64,000 nt of DNA from Palsa-883 sp963826975 (GCA_963826975.1 CAWGZJ010000002.1:124001-188000); one strand, 5' to 3'; positions 35,324-43,904 are shown, numbered from the stretch's first letter. Translations and numbers: made by a program. The notes: generated by a model not told the origin, from the letters alone.

Positions 35324-36667
35324 TTATTCGGCCTTTTTGTCTTCTTCCTTGAAGACCTTGATCCAATCCTTGACAAGCATGTCAAGGGCAGCCTGGGACG
35401 TGCCTTGGTCGGCCACGACGTAATCATGCACCCGCTTCTGCATGTCGAGCAGCAGATCCACGTAGAGCGGCTCGGCCCAGAAATCGACCATCATGTCCAT
35501 GGACTTGAGGAAGGCCGGCGCGAACGGGGCGCTGGCCGGGAAGCTTGGCTTCTGAACCACCGCCTTCAATGCAGAGTAGCCGCCGAGCTCCCACCATTTC
35601 TGCTGCACGTCGGGTTGCGCAAACCATTTGATGTACTGGAGAGATGCTTCACGGTTCTTCGAGTACGAGACGACCGAGATGCCTTGGCCGCCGAGCTGGG
35701 TGAACTGGCCCTTGGGGCCCGCCGGATTGATAAAGAAGCCGATCTTGGCACCGCCGACGTTAGGGTCCTTGTAGAGCCCGGGGAAGAACGCGAACCAGTT
35801 CATCTGCATCGCCACCTGGCCCGACTTGAAGGCGTCAAGACCTTCGGACATGTAGGCGTTGGTCAGCCCGGCCGGCTGGCAGCACTTGTAGAGTTCCTTG
35901 TAGACATCGAGACCGTTCACCGCACCTGGCGAGTTCACGAAGCCTTCCATGTGGTACGGCTGTTTTGGATCCTCGTAGAGGAAGCCGTAGTTGTACATCG
36001 CGTTGGTGACCCCCATCGTGATGCCTTCCGAGCCGCGCTCAGTGAAGATGTATGAGCCGTAGACCTTTTTGCCGTCGATTTCCTTGCCGGTGAAAAACTT
36101 CGACACCTCGAGAAGCTCGTCCCAGGTCTTCGGTGGCTCGAGCTCGCGGTTGTACTTTGCCTTGAACTCGGCCCGGAGTTCAGGTTTGGCGAACCAGTCC
36201 TTGCGGTAGGTCCAGCCGACCGCGTCGGCCATGGCAGGCAGCGCCCAGTAGTTCGGCGTATGTTTCGGCCATTCCGAATAGGCCAAAACCGTCGCCGGCA
36301 TGAAGTCGTCCATCGACAGGTGTTCTTTGTCGAAGAAATCATTGAGCTTCACGTAATGACCGTTCTCGGCCGAACCGCCGATCCACTGGCTGTCGCCGAT
36401 GATAAGGTCGCACAGCGTGCCGTGTGAGTTCAGTTCGTTGACAAACCTGTCCGCATAGCTGGTCCAGGGGACGAACTCGTAATTCATCTCGATCCCGGTC
36501 TTGGCCGTAAAGTCCTTGCCGAGCTCGACGAGTGCGTTGGCAGGGTCCCAGGCGGCCCAGCACAAGGTGAGGGACTTGCCCTGAGCGTTTGCGGGCGCGG
36601 TTATACCGACGCTCATAGCCAGCACGGCCGCGAGGGCGCAGCCAACAGATACCACCGTCTTCTTCAT
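35324..36667 (-). CDS. ABC transporter extracellular solute-binding protein (CUT1)
   Basis: A 447-residue periplasmic binding protein. The signal peptide covers about residues 1-29 (MKKTVVSVGCALAAVLAMSV ending APANAQG). The mature part has the family-1 fold, e.g. LIIGDSQWIGGSAENGHYVK, YWALPAMADAVGWTYRKDWF, QMNWFAFFPGL. The genetic link to a dihydroxyacetone kinase suggests a three-carbon or other polyol ligand; this is inference. It is the first gene of the leftward operon, and a palindromic operator-like site lies about 155-175 bases upstream. Confidence 0.92.
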   Translation of the reverse strand: MKKTVVSVGCALAAVLAMSVGITAPANAQGKSLTLCWAAWDPANALVELGKDFTAKTGIEMNYEFVPWTSYADRFVNELNSHGTLCDLIIGDSQWIGGSAENGHYVKLNDFFDKEHLSMDDFMPATVLAYSEWPKHTPNYWALPAMADAVGWTYRKDWFAKPELRAEFKAKYNRELEPPKTWDELLEVSKFFTGKEIDGKKVYGSYIFTERGSEGITMGVTNAMYNYGFLYEDPKQPYHMEGFVNSPGAVNGLDVYKELYKCCQPAGLTNAYMSEGLDAFKSGQVAMQMNWFAFFPGLYKDPNVGGAKIGFFINPAGPKGQFTQLGGQGISVVSYSKNREASLQYIKWFAQPDVQQKWWELGGYSALKAVVQKPSFPASAPFAPAFLKSMDMMVDFWAEPLYVDLLLDMQKRVHDYVVADQGTSQAALDMLVKDWIKVFKEEDKKAE

Positions 36668-36820
36668 GTTCGCTCCTCCAGTTGCAACCGGCCTATGCCG
36701 GCCATCGTTTTATTTGCGTGGACTCATCAGGCGCATGACGACATCCGGCTGGTGACCCGGACGCACCAGATCTCGCCACATCGTTGCGCGCTGCTGGGTA
36801 TGGCGCGGCCCGGCAATAGT

Positions 36821-36842
36821 TTAGTAAGGCACCGTTTACTAA
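36821..36842. promoter_or_regulatory. palindromic operator-like site upstream of the ABC-Dha operon
   Basis: TTAGTAA (36821-36827) and TTACTAA (36836-36842) form a perfect 7-base dyad with 8 bases between; flanking AGTTTAGT and ACTAAAC extend the theme. It lies 154 bases before the binding-protein start. The spacing suits a dimeric repressor such as LacI or DeoR/GntR types. No such regulator is nearby except the small HTH protein in the operon. Confidence 0.5.
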
Positions 36843-36920
36843 GCACGTCAACTAAACAATGGCGCGGCCGGCTGCATCAGCCAGGGATCGGGGGAAGCGG
36901 GTTCGTCCGCCTCGGTCAGC

Positions 36921-36941
36921 GAGACCGTCCAGAACCTGGGG
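36921..36941. repeat. 21-bp ISKra4-type terminal repeat, left copy
   Basis: Starts GAGACCGTCCAGAACCTGGG and ends with one more G. It is the exact reverse complement of 39095-39115, so the pair brackets 2.2 kb with the transglutaminase and YD-repeat genes. Related ends occur at 49447 and 49560. Confidence 0.75.
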
Positions 36942-37303
36942 GTCATTACGCCGCTCAACGAAACGGATGCTGGCTCCAACTTTCGGCTGCGGCATGCTCA
37001 CGGTGGAGGGATCCCACGGCCCGTCCTACCGGCAGTCCATGGATCGACCTGCTGGTGCTGGACCGGGAGGGCGGGATGAAGTGGCGGGTTCAGCAGCATG
37101 CCGGCCGAGGCGAATCAGCAGGCACAGCAGTTGCGCGGCGTGCTGCATGATCTCGGGGCGACAGCGCGCACGCCGGCCGCCATCCTGAGCGATGGCGCCG
37201 ATGGGCCGCGATCCTTGGGAGAGGCGGCGAGCGTCGGTCCAACCCATCACGTGCTGGATTGGTTTCATCTCCCAATGCGCATTCAGCACGTCGCCCAGGC
37301 CGT
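36921..37303 (+). pseudogene. ISKra4-family element remnant (left end plus central transposase piece)
   Basis: The remnant begins with the terminal sequence GAGACCGTCCAGAACCTGGG (36921-36940). A start GGMKWRV appears at about 37074, then the frame jumps to LRGVLHDLGATARTPAAILS and DGADGPRSLGEAASVGPTHH, VLDWFHLPMRIQHVAQAV, the catalytic DDE-region segment of ISKra4 transposases. The first part of the transposase and everything after about 37303 are missing. There the sequence switches into the DUF4157 protein. Confidence 0.7.
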
Positions 37304-38257
37304 TTCGCGAGCGGGGAATACGCACCAGACGGCACTGCTGAAAGCCGTCGCCTGCTTGCCCACGAGCTGACCCACGTGATCCAGCAAGGTCAAGCGGGGC
37401 CACGGCTGCAAAGAAAGATCTCGGTGGCCGGCAAGGATTACACACCATCGGCAACATACCTGTCCTGGCTCAACGCAAACTTCGGTCCCGCCGTGAAGGA
37501 GTTCGTCGAGCATATGCACAACGGCGGCAGCCCGCCGGTTTACTCGTTCGGCAGCTTCGACCAAATGGGCTTCGAGGTCCGCACCAGGGCCAACGCGATC
37601 AAGGGCATCGAGGAGGTCCACAAGGGGTGCTGCGATTATTTCGATAGCGCTCACCCACCGCATCTGGACAGCGCTTACTGGGATCAGGTCGGCGGCGGTG
37701 TGGATTTCAAGATGAAATCGCCGCTGCCGGCCGGTAAGCATCCTTCGGACGCGATCCAGGCGATCTTCGCGCCGGGTGCCGGCACGCGCTTGGAGTGCTG
37801 GTCGATGACTCTCGCCATCCAATATTATGCAATGCTGAAGGGCATCGGTGCTGCGAAATTCGACACGCAGTTCGCGGGCGGAATCGAGATCTCAATGGTC
37901 CCGGCAGCAGCGATGATTATCGGATCGGGCAAGAAATATGAGTCTTTCGCGGTCGCCAGCAAGAGCGAGATCCTTCCCGGAGACTGGGTGTATTTCAAGA
38001 ATTTCAGGGACTACACGACCAGAGTGCCGGGCGGTTATTGGCAGGGTGAGAATGCGATCAGCCTAGGCGGCGGCATGTACCGCGGCTTCGGGGTAGCCGC
38101 CTTGTCGGAGAACGATCTGAACCAGGAGCTGGTCAACCAATACAACAACGGCGCAATGCCGCATCTGTCGAAGACGGTCGCGGACCTGATTGCCGACGGG
38201 GGCGGGCTGTGGTTGACCCCGGTGATACGGCCGATCATCTCCAAGATCGCACCATGA
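37259..38257 (+). CDS. DUF4157 fragment fused to Tgl-like transglutaminase (putative eCIS-linked effector), 5'-truncated
   Basis: The frame opens at TTG 37259 inside the transposase remnant, so the natural start is lost; genuine sequence begins near residue 16 (FASGEYAPDGTAESRRLLAH). Residues 30-53 carry the DUF4157 zinc motif HELTH (35-39) and QQ, ending LQRKI. DUF4157 is known as a core domain of extracellular contractile injection system loci. From about residue 95 on, the protein matches Bacillus spore-coat transglutaminase Tgl: PSDAIQAIF, Cys180 in RLECWSMTLA, LPGDWVYFKN, and Glu264 in WQGENAISLG. These align with the catalytic Cys and Glu of Tgl as I recall them. It would cross-link proteins through Gln-Lys bonds. 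A YD-repeat gene follows 7 bases later. Confidence 0.7.
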   Translation: MVSSPNAHSARRPGRFASGEYAPDGTAESRRLLAHELTHVIQQGQAGPRLQRKISVAGKDYTPSATYLSWLNANFGPAVKEFVEHMHNGGSPPVYSFGSFDQMGFEVRTRANAIKGIEEVHKGCCDYFDSAHPPHLDSAYWDQVGGGVDFKMKSPLPAGKHPSDAIQAIFAPGAGTRLECWSMTLAIQYYAMLKGIGAAKFDTQFAGGIEISMVPAAAMIIGSGKKYESFAVASKSEILPGDWVYFKNFRDYTTRVPGGYWQGENAISLGGGMYRGFGVAALSENDLNQELVNQYNNGAMPHLSKTVADLIADGGGLWLTPVIRPIISKIAP

Positions 38258-38264
38258 CGATCGT

Positions 38265-38966
38265 GTGGCCGCCGCCGAAGCCGAGCAGATGACCGCGTCG
38301 CACGATCCGGCTTTTGTCGAAGAGGAAGTGCCTATCCGCGATGACATCGCGCGTCGGGCCGGCGCGCGGTCAATGACTGGCCATACCACTCCAATCGTCG
38401 CGGGATCGCCATCGGCCAGCAGCTTCAAAACCTATCACCTTGAATATGACGGCGCCGGAGCCAGGATTTGCCACGAAAAATTCGATTACGACGGCAGGCT
38501 GGTGCGTCGATGGCTGTACGACGCCGAAGGCAGGCTGTCCCAGGAAATCACCTATGACGCGAAGGGCGACATCGAATATTGGTTCGACGTCGCGCGCGGC
38601 GGGCATAAGTGGACAGAAAAGCGGATGTACTCCCCGCGGGACCGCCTGCACTACCGGATTGCGGCCGATAGGGATGCAAGTGGCCGGCTTTTGCAAGCAA
38701 CCTATTACGATCCAGTCGGGCAATCGATCCGCTCAGATTCATACAGCTACGACAGCCTGGGCCTGCTCGTGCGTGTGGCCTCAGGGCACATGTGTGAGTG
38801 CATCTATGAATACGATCAGCGCCAGAACTTGGCGCGAAGGTCAAACAACCTGCCGGGCATGAGTGCGTATGGAGATGTCCACGAGTTCGGGTATGACGAC
38901 CGGGATCTGCTGATCCGGATGGACCACTTGCATTTTAGCGTGACAACGTTCGCGTTCATCCCGTAA
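38265..38966 (+). CDS. YD-repeat (RHS-like) protein
   Basis: A 226-233-residue protein; start is GTG 38265 or, more likely, ATG 38289. From about residue 55 it shows consecutive YD-type repeats: YHLEYDGAGARICHEKFDYD, GRLVRRWLYDAEGRLSQEIT, YDAKGDIEYWFD, YDPVGQSIRSDSYSYDSLG, YEYDQRQNLARRSNN, FGYDDRDLLIRMD. YD repeats build the shell of RHS/Tc toxins, but this is far too short for a shell. It may be an immunity, chaperone or wrapping partner of the transglutaminase upstream, with which it is probably cotranscribed. That role is inferred. Confidence 0.65.
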   Translation: MAAAEAEQMTASHDPAFVEEEVPIRDDIARRAGARSMTGHTTPIVAGSPSASSFKTYHLEYDGAGARICHEKFDYDGRLVRRWLYDAEGRLSQEITYDAKGDIEYWFDVARGGHKWTEKRMYSPRDRLHYRIAADRDASGRLLQATYYDPVGQSIRSDSYSYDSLGLLVRVASGHMCECIYEYDQRQNLARRSNNLPGMSAYGDVHEFGYDDRDLLIRMDHLHFSVTTFAFIP

Positions 38967-39115
38967 AGTCAAGGATGGGCGCGGTTGATTGGGCCATCTG
39001 GCATCGCTCCGTTTCCCATTCGCCCTGGTCACCTCCATCACGACCCGCCACTTCATCCCGCCCCCCCGGTTCCCCGACCAGGCCGAGCGTAGCACCCCAG
39101 GTTCTGGACGGTCTC
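38967..39115 (-). pseudogene. ISKra4-family element, 5'-end remnant
   Basis: Reading leftward from the terminal repeat at 39115, a start GGMKWRVVMEVTRANGKRSD appears at about 39055, typical of the N-terminus of ISKra4 transposases. Only about 20 codons precede loss of similarity at the YD-repeat gene end. Together with 36921 it forms inverted element ends around the transglutaminase segment. Confidence 0.6.
39095..39115. repeat. 21-bp ISKra4-type terminal repeat, right copy
   Basis: On the minus strand it begins GAGACCGTCCAGAACCTGGG plus one G, identical to 36921-36941 in inverted orientation. Downstream 39116-39305 holds no gene; short internal repeats such as AGCCCATCACAA and TGATGGGCT suggest further element sequence. 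Confidence 0.75.
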
Positions 39116-39305
39116 ATGGGCTTTGGTGGAACGCCGACACACCCGGGTCGTCTGAGCCCATCACAAAGCGGGGGCAAGGCCGTTGGCGGATACTCTCGCC
39201 GAACGGCCTGACGGGCTGAACCCGTCGCCTGAGGTTGCCACTGGCAGCCCCTTTGCCCTCGTATTGTGATGGGCTGCATACCGGACGACCCCGAGGACGC
39301 GGTAT

Positions 39306-40949
39306 TCAGGTCGACGTTCCCGTGGTCCCGGCCTTCCTGTCGGCCCTCTCTTTCTCGGATTGTTCCTTCGCCGCGAGCATCATGTCGAACAAGACTTCGA
39401 CCGGGTAGGCCGCCAATGATTGGGCGCCGAAGCCGGGCGCGCTCTCGCCAACGAGAAATTGAATGCGCTGGATCAGGAACGCACGATAGCGCTCGGAATT
39501 TTTGAACATGCGGTCGGGATCGAAACCATCGATCAGCTTGCCCAGTCCGGTGGTGCGTTCGTCATCGGTCTTCCCGAGCCCGAAGAGATTTTTCGCCGCG
39601 GCGGACTCGCCTTTGCCGCCGATCTCGGAGCCGGTGATGACGCCATCGTCGCCACGCCAACCGTAGGTTTGGTAGGGGTGAAGATTGAGCAGTTCGTCGA
39701 CGCGGCCGAATAATTCTTCCAGAACTTGGGCTTTCTTGTTTTCATCCAGGCGGTTGTCCATCCGCGAGAGAGACTGAATCGCCGTGGAGACCTGATTGTA
39801 AAGTTCGCAATAGGACTTGAAATAACGGATAATTCTCTTTTGGCGGTCAGGCGCGGTGGTATCGGCGAATTTCGGCTGCTGGGGCGTGGCATTCTTCGCG
39901 TATAGCTTGGGTTCCTCCTCCATCAGGATTTGCATCACGGCAGGCGGTGGCGCGATGTCGCCGACGGCCAGCATTTTATCGATGTGCAAGCGCCCCGCCT
40001 CGTTCTTCTGGGGCAATGTCGCCGCGCTCCTGGCGTGCTTCTCGCGTTGGTCCAATGCCTCGCTCAATGCCTTGAACGCGACGCTGTGCGGTCCTTGCAG
40101 CCCGTTCCTTAAGCGTTTCGAACCCAGATCATCCCCCGGCACCGTCGCGAAGTCCGGGTCGTCCATCATCGTCATATGATAATCGGACGTGTCGCGGACG
40201 ATGTCGGATGCGCCCGAAAAAGCGGTGCTCAGTTGGGTGGTCTGGGGCGTGAACACCGGCACCGGCATCGCGTTCACGGTCTCGACGGGAGTGGGATTGT
40301 TCTTGCTCTTTTTCGGCATGTATTTCTCGGCCAGCATGCCGTAGGGCGTGGCAACGCGCTGAACTTTGCCCGGGCGGATCGGTTCCCGCAACTTGTTGAA
40401 CAGGACTGGCGCTTCATCCGGCTCCGCTCCGATATCGGCCAGCGACGGATCGTAATCGGCGGGCTTGCGGCGGCGGCGCCGGTTCGTTGTCTTGGCCTCG
40501 GGAATGATGAGCGTCGGGTCGACATCCAGACCCATCACGACGTCGTCGTCCGGAAGTGCCGTCGTGCTGGTCGTCACGGAAAAGGCCGTGGTCGGCAGCA
40601 TGCCGCCGGAGGACGCCGAGGACGCCGGCAGCGAGCCGGGCGTACCCGTGTCGGTCCATCCGAAACGCATCGCGGCGAACAATTCCGGCCGCGTCGTCGG
40701 GGCCGGCCCCGGCGCCGGTCCCGTGACCTCGAAGTCCATGCGCTTCGGGATCTCCGGCAGTGGGTCCGTGGGTGTATTGGCCGAATCGTAGTACGAACCC
40801 AGAATGTCTCGCACCGTATCGGGCCCGTGAACGGCGCGAATCCGTTTCTCGGCCGGACCGGTCAGGGTCAGGTCGGCCATCTCGTCCATCCACTTGCGCT
40901 TCTTGCGTGTAGCGGCGTCCGGCGGGGGCGTGGGATTCGATCCCGACAT
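39306..40949 (-). CDS. hypothetical 547-residue protein, disordered N-terminal half, unknown C-terminal domain
   Basis: ATG 40949 is preceded by AGGAGGGA. The first 250 residues are Pro/Ser/Thr/Ala-rich and probably disordered, with a basic patch TTNRRRRRKPADYDPS near 170. The second half looks folded and helical: SVAFKALSEALDQREKHARS, RLHIDKMLAVGDIAPPPAVM, QKRIIRYFKSYCELYNQVST, VLEELFGRVDELLNLHPYQT, YGWRGDDGVITGSEIGGKGE. I recognise no family. A disordered leader before a compact domain is a layout seen in secreted or injection-system cargo, so with the neighbouring DUF4157 gene a cargo role is conceivable. It follows the 40982 gene by 32 bases. Confidence 0.7.
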   Translation of the reverse strand: MSGSNPTPPPDAATRKKRKWMDEMADLTLTGPAEKRIRAVHGPDTVRDILGSYYDSANTPTDPLPEIPKRMDFEVTGPAPGPAPTTRPELFAAMRFGWTDTGTPGSLPASSASSGGMLPTTAFSVTTSTTALPDDDVVMGLDVDPTLIIPEAKTTNRRRRRKPADYDPSLADIGAEPDEAPVLFNKLREPIRPGKVQRVATPYGMLAEKYMPKKSKNNPTPVETVNAMPVPVFTPQTTQLSTAFSGASDIVRDTSDYHMTMMDDPDFATVPGDDLGSKRLRNGLQGPHSVAFKALSEALDQREKHARSAATLPQKNEAGRLHIDKMLAVGDIAPPPAVMQILMEEEPKLYAKNATPQQPKFADTTAPDRQKRIIRYFKSYCELYNQVSTAIQSLSRMDNRLDENKKAQVLEELFGRVDELLNLHPYQTYGWRGDDGVITGSEIGGKGESAAAKNLFGLGKTDDERTTGLGKLIDGFDPDRMFKNSERYRAFLIQRIQFLVGESAPGFGAQSLAAYPVEVLFDMMLAAKEQSEKERADRKAGTTGTST

Positions 40950-40981
40950 GGATCCCTCCTGTTCCGAGGCTTACGTCTTCA

Positions 40982-41440
40982 TCATCGCAGTGACGCCTCG
41001 ATGCGGGCCAGCGCGCCGAGGAGCGGTTCCTTCACGCCGGCGGCGACGCCGAAGGGATTATCCTCGATCAGCGCCACGACCCGGTCGGCGGCGAGAAACG
41101 CGCGCATCGACTCCAACCGGGGCAGGACCGCGCGTGCCTGGTCCTCGGACGGATTATTGTCGTAGGACAGAAGCGCCGCCATCAAAGGCGTTACCAGCCG
41201 CCCCGTAACCGAGGGCAGACCGTCGTTGACCAACTGTTCGGTGCGCGGATCATCGAAGTCTTTCACCGCCGTCCGAAGTGCGTTCAGTGCACGATCCACG
41301 GCGTCCTTCGCTTCGTTCCAGATCGGGGTGACGCGCGCGCGGGGTTTCGCCGCCGCCGGTCGGACCTCGACGCCGAGTACTCGAAGCACCCACTCGTCTT
41401 TTGCGTCGCTGGCCGCCAAGCGTGGCTCCCCTCCGGACAC
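40982..41440 (-). CDS. hypothetical protein, 152 residues, helical
   Basis: Starts at GTG 41440 (VSGGEPRLAASDAKDEWVLR as MSGG...). The body is helical: VTPIWNEAKDAVDRALNALR, VNDGLPSVTGRLVTPLMAAL, ARAVLPRLESMRAFLAADRV, ending ALIEDNPFGVAAGVKEPLLG. The ending resembles a recurrent segment (RAFL---LI---NPFGV) I associate with uncharacterised proteins near contractile injection loci, but I cannot name a domain. It precedes the 547-residue gene in the same direction, so they are probably one operon. Confidence 0.6.
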   Translation of the reverse strand: MSGGEPRLAASDAKDEWVLRVLGVEVRPAAAKPRARVTPIWNEAKDAVDRALNALRTAVKDFDDPRTEQLVNDGLPSVTGRLVTPLMAALLSYDNNPSEDQARAVLPRLESMRAFLAADRVVALIEDNPFGVAAGVKEPLLGALARIEASLR

Positions 41441-41716
41441 CGCTCGACCATATCGGATTTTCCGCGATCGTCAACGTTTTGGTCGGTGGCTTTGTTACGA
41501 TTCCGTGATGCCCCACGGGCGATCCCGGCTGCGCCGGCCGGTCAACGTGCTTAGCTCGGCTTTTGCAACTCAACCTCATTTCCGCGATTTTTGCCCGCCG
41601 CCGCTCCGGTAAGTCGCTGAAAAGCGTGGCATTCGCGCGCGGTAACTGGCGAAAACCGGCTGCGGTGCCGACCAAGCCCCTTGCGAAACGGCTCTCGGCT
41701 TTGGAAGCCTCGCGGC
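41441..41716. other. intergenic region
   Basis: About 275 bases upstream of the leftward pair and upstream of the IS1634 remnant. It should hold the promoter of the leftward genes unless that was displaced by the IS insertion. No feature could be supported. Confidence 0.3.
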
Positions 41717-42176
41717 ATGTTTCTGCACCACAAGCGTCGCCGGAAGGACGGCAAGGAGCACCGCTACTGGAGCATCGTTGCGAACCGCCGGGTAGCGGGC
41801 GGTCGGACGGTGCAGCGGCATGTGCTGTATCTGGGCGAGATCAACGATGCTCAGAGAGCCGCTTCGTGCCAGACGATCGAGGCATTTGACGAGGGCGACC
41901 AGCAAGCCAGGCAGATCGCACTTTTCCCCGAAGATCGTGCGGCGCCGACGTTGAATTGCGACGTGGTGCATGTCGGGCTCAGCGGCCTGCGGCTGCGTCG
42001 AGCGCGGCAATGGGGCGCCTGCTGTCTGGCGTGCCATCTGCGGGATCAGCTGCGGCTGGATGATTTCTGGTCACTCCGGCTGACGGCGTCGCGGCAGGGG
42101 ACGTGCTGGCTAAACGTGCTGAAGACGCTGGTCGCTTACCGCCTGATCGACCCGGGCAGTGAATGGCGAGCGCCCA
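41717..42176 (+). pseudogene. IS1634-family transposase, N-terminal fragment
   Basis: ATG 41717 opens MFLHHKRRRKDGKEHRYWSI, VANRRVAGGRTVQRHVLYLG, EINDAQRAASCQTIEAFDEG and a later RLDDFWSLRLTASRQGTCWL, characteristic of the IS1634 (IS4-group) transposase N-terminus. Similarity ends at about 42172 (DPGSEW) and the frame stops at 42182. The catalytic core is missing, evidently replaced by the IS5 element that begins nearby. Confidence 0.8.
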
Positions 42177-42222
42177 GACCGTAGGATAGCTCGCCGTCCT
42201 ACGCTCGCCGTTGAGCAAGCCC

Positions 42223-43180
42223 ATGCCGTACAGATTCAACGAGAGCCGCTGCCACAAGATCCCAACAGCCTGATACCGGGTGGCGAACCGGCCGGAATAT
42301 GATGCCGCGCTGATCCGGCGGGGCAGCCTGACGGTATGGTTCACCGAGGAGGCTGTGGCGGCTTGGCGTGCGTCGCCCACCGAAGAGCGGGGCGGCCAGC
42401 CAACCTATTCGGCGATCGCGATCGAGACCTGTCTCGCGCTTCGTCTGGTGCTCCACCAACCTCTGCGCCAAACCGAGGGTCTGATGCATTCGATCGCCGA
42501 TTTACTCGAAGTCGATATCGCCATCCCCGATCATCCGACCCTAAGCCGACGCGGCGGCGGCCTGACGATCTTGCCGAAGTGCGTCGATCGCACGGAGCCA
42601 CTGCATCTCCTGGTCGACAGCACTGGCCTCAAGATTTGCGGCGAGGGCGAATGGCTCGATCAGAAACACAGCATCCGGTCGCGCCGGCGGTGGCGTAAGC
42701 TGCATCTCGGAATTGATGCCGTCACGCATGAAATCGTGGTGGTCGCGGTGACGCCGGATGATGTCCGTGACGCTTCCGAAATACCGGATTTGCTTAACCA
42801 GATCGACGCCGACGTTGCGTCGTTGACCGCGGACGGCGCATATGATGGTGAGGCCGTCTACGGTGCTGTTGCAGAACGTCGTCCGCAAGCCGCTGTCATC
42901 ATTCCACCGCGAGCGAAGGCGGTTCCGAGTGAAACAACAGCGACGCAGCGCGATCAACATATTGCCGAGACCGAAAAGCGCGGACGCATAGGATGGCAGC
43001 GTCGTTCAGGTATAATCGCCGCAGCCTAGTGGAAACCGGAATGTATCGTTACAAGACCATTGTCAGACGGCGCCTTAACGCCCGGACTCTGCCCAATCAG
43101 CGGACTGAGGCAAAAATCGGCTGCAACGTGCTCAACCGGATGACGGGGCTCGGCATGCCTGCTTCCGCTCGGCTCGGCTG
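42223..43180 (+). pseudogene. IS5-family (IS903-like) transposase with nonsense and frameshift
   Basis: ATG 42223 reads MPYRFNESRCHKIPTA, then a TGA where the family has a sense codon, then YRVANRPEYDAALIRRG and the full body: LLVDSTGLKICGEGEW (first Asp), TADGAYDGEAVYGAV (second Asp). Near 43010 one T is missing; the other frame gives YNRRSLVETGMYRYK, the Y-R-E-K signature with the catalytic Glu, to 43178. Two lesions mean no active enzyme as written. It sits against the broken IS1634 gene and splits the leftward hypothetical genes. Confidence 0.8.
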
Positions 43181-43445
43181 AAATGTCGGCCGAGGGGCTC
43201 GAAGACACCCTGTGGCGTGTTCGTGCACCAAAGCGCTCGCGCCCCATTATGCCATGGCATGCACCCAAAACGACCCTGCGCCGCACGGACCTCGGGACTA
43301 AATCGTCACCGATGCCCCCAACATAGCGCCGCGCCTTCACACGAGAGCAGCCGTGGAGCGCGCCGCCCCAACAGATCGCCATCAGGGCTGCCGCTTGGCT
43401 GAAGGCCCCGATGGCTCCCGCCGAGCGCGCCCGCCCCGTCGCGCA

Positions 43446-43904
43446 TCACGCGCGCTGGTAGTTTCCTTCCGCCGCCAACTCCGTGCTGTCATCCGCTCCA
43501 GCCGTGAACGATGGCGCTTCCTCCGACTCGCTTTCGGAGCTCGAGTGCGAATCTTCCTCCGCGCCCGGCGCGACGCCCAGACCCGCGAGTGCGTCATCGA
43601 CCGCGCCAGGCCTGGGCGCGGTATCACCGGTCGCGGCGGCGACCCGGGAGGCGCGTTCGTCGGCCTCCTTGTTCGCCATCTGCAATTTCCGCGCGGCCTC
43701 AAACTTTTCCTTGAGTCCCGCGAGTTTCGCGGCTTCGGCATTCGACAGTTCGTTCGGATTCGTTGCTTCCAAACTTCGCATCAGATCAAACTCGCTGTGC
43801 GTGAACTGGCCGCGCGCGACGATTTCCTGCGCGAGCTGCGCCTTGTTCGCCGCCTGCGCCGTATTGCCACCGCCGCTGTCGATTGCTCGCGGGTTTGCTC
43901 ATGA
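43446..43904 (-). pseudogene. small acidic-tailed hypothetical protein, probable one-base insertion after codon 6
   Basis: ATG 43904 has CAGGAG 12 bases upstream and starts MSKPAS. One base later (AA near 43886) the frame changes to DSGGGNTAQAANKAQLAQEI, VARGQFTHSEFDLMRSLEAT, AAKLAGLKEKFEAARKLQMA and a tail with EEDSHSSSESESEEAP. Corrected length about 152 residues: a helical body, then a Ser/Glu-rich tail. Family unknown. It points the same way as the 41440 and 40949 genes and may once have led the same operon before the IS insertions. If the indel is an error, this is a normal gene. Confidence 0.5.

Noticed and set aside
34859..36055. 398-codon plus-strand frame over the permease and binding-protein genes
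   Set aside because: Antisense shadow, with no recognisable domain and no ribosome site; the minus strand encodes conserved transporter proteins.
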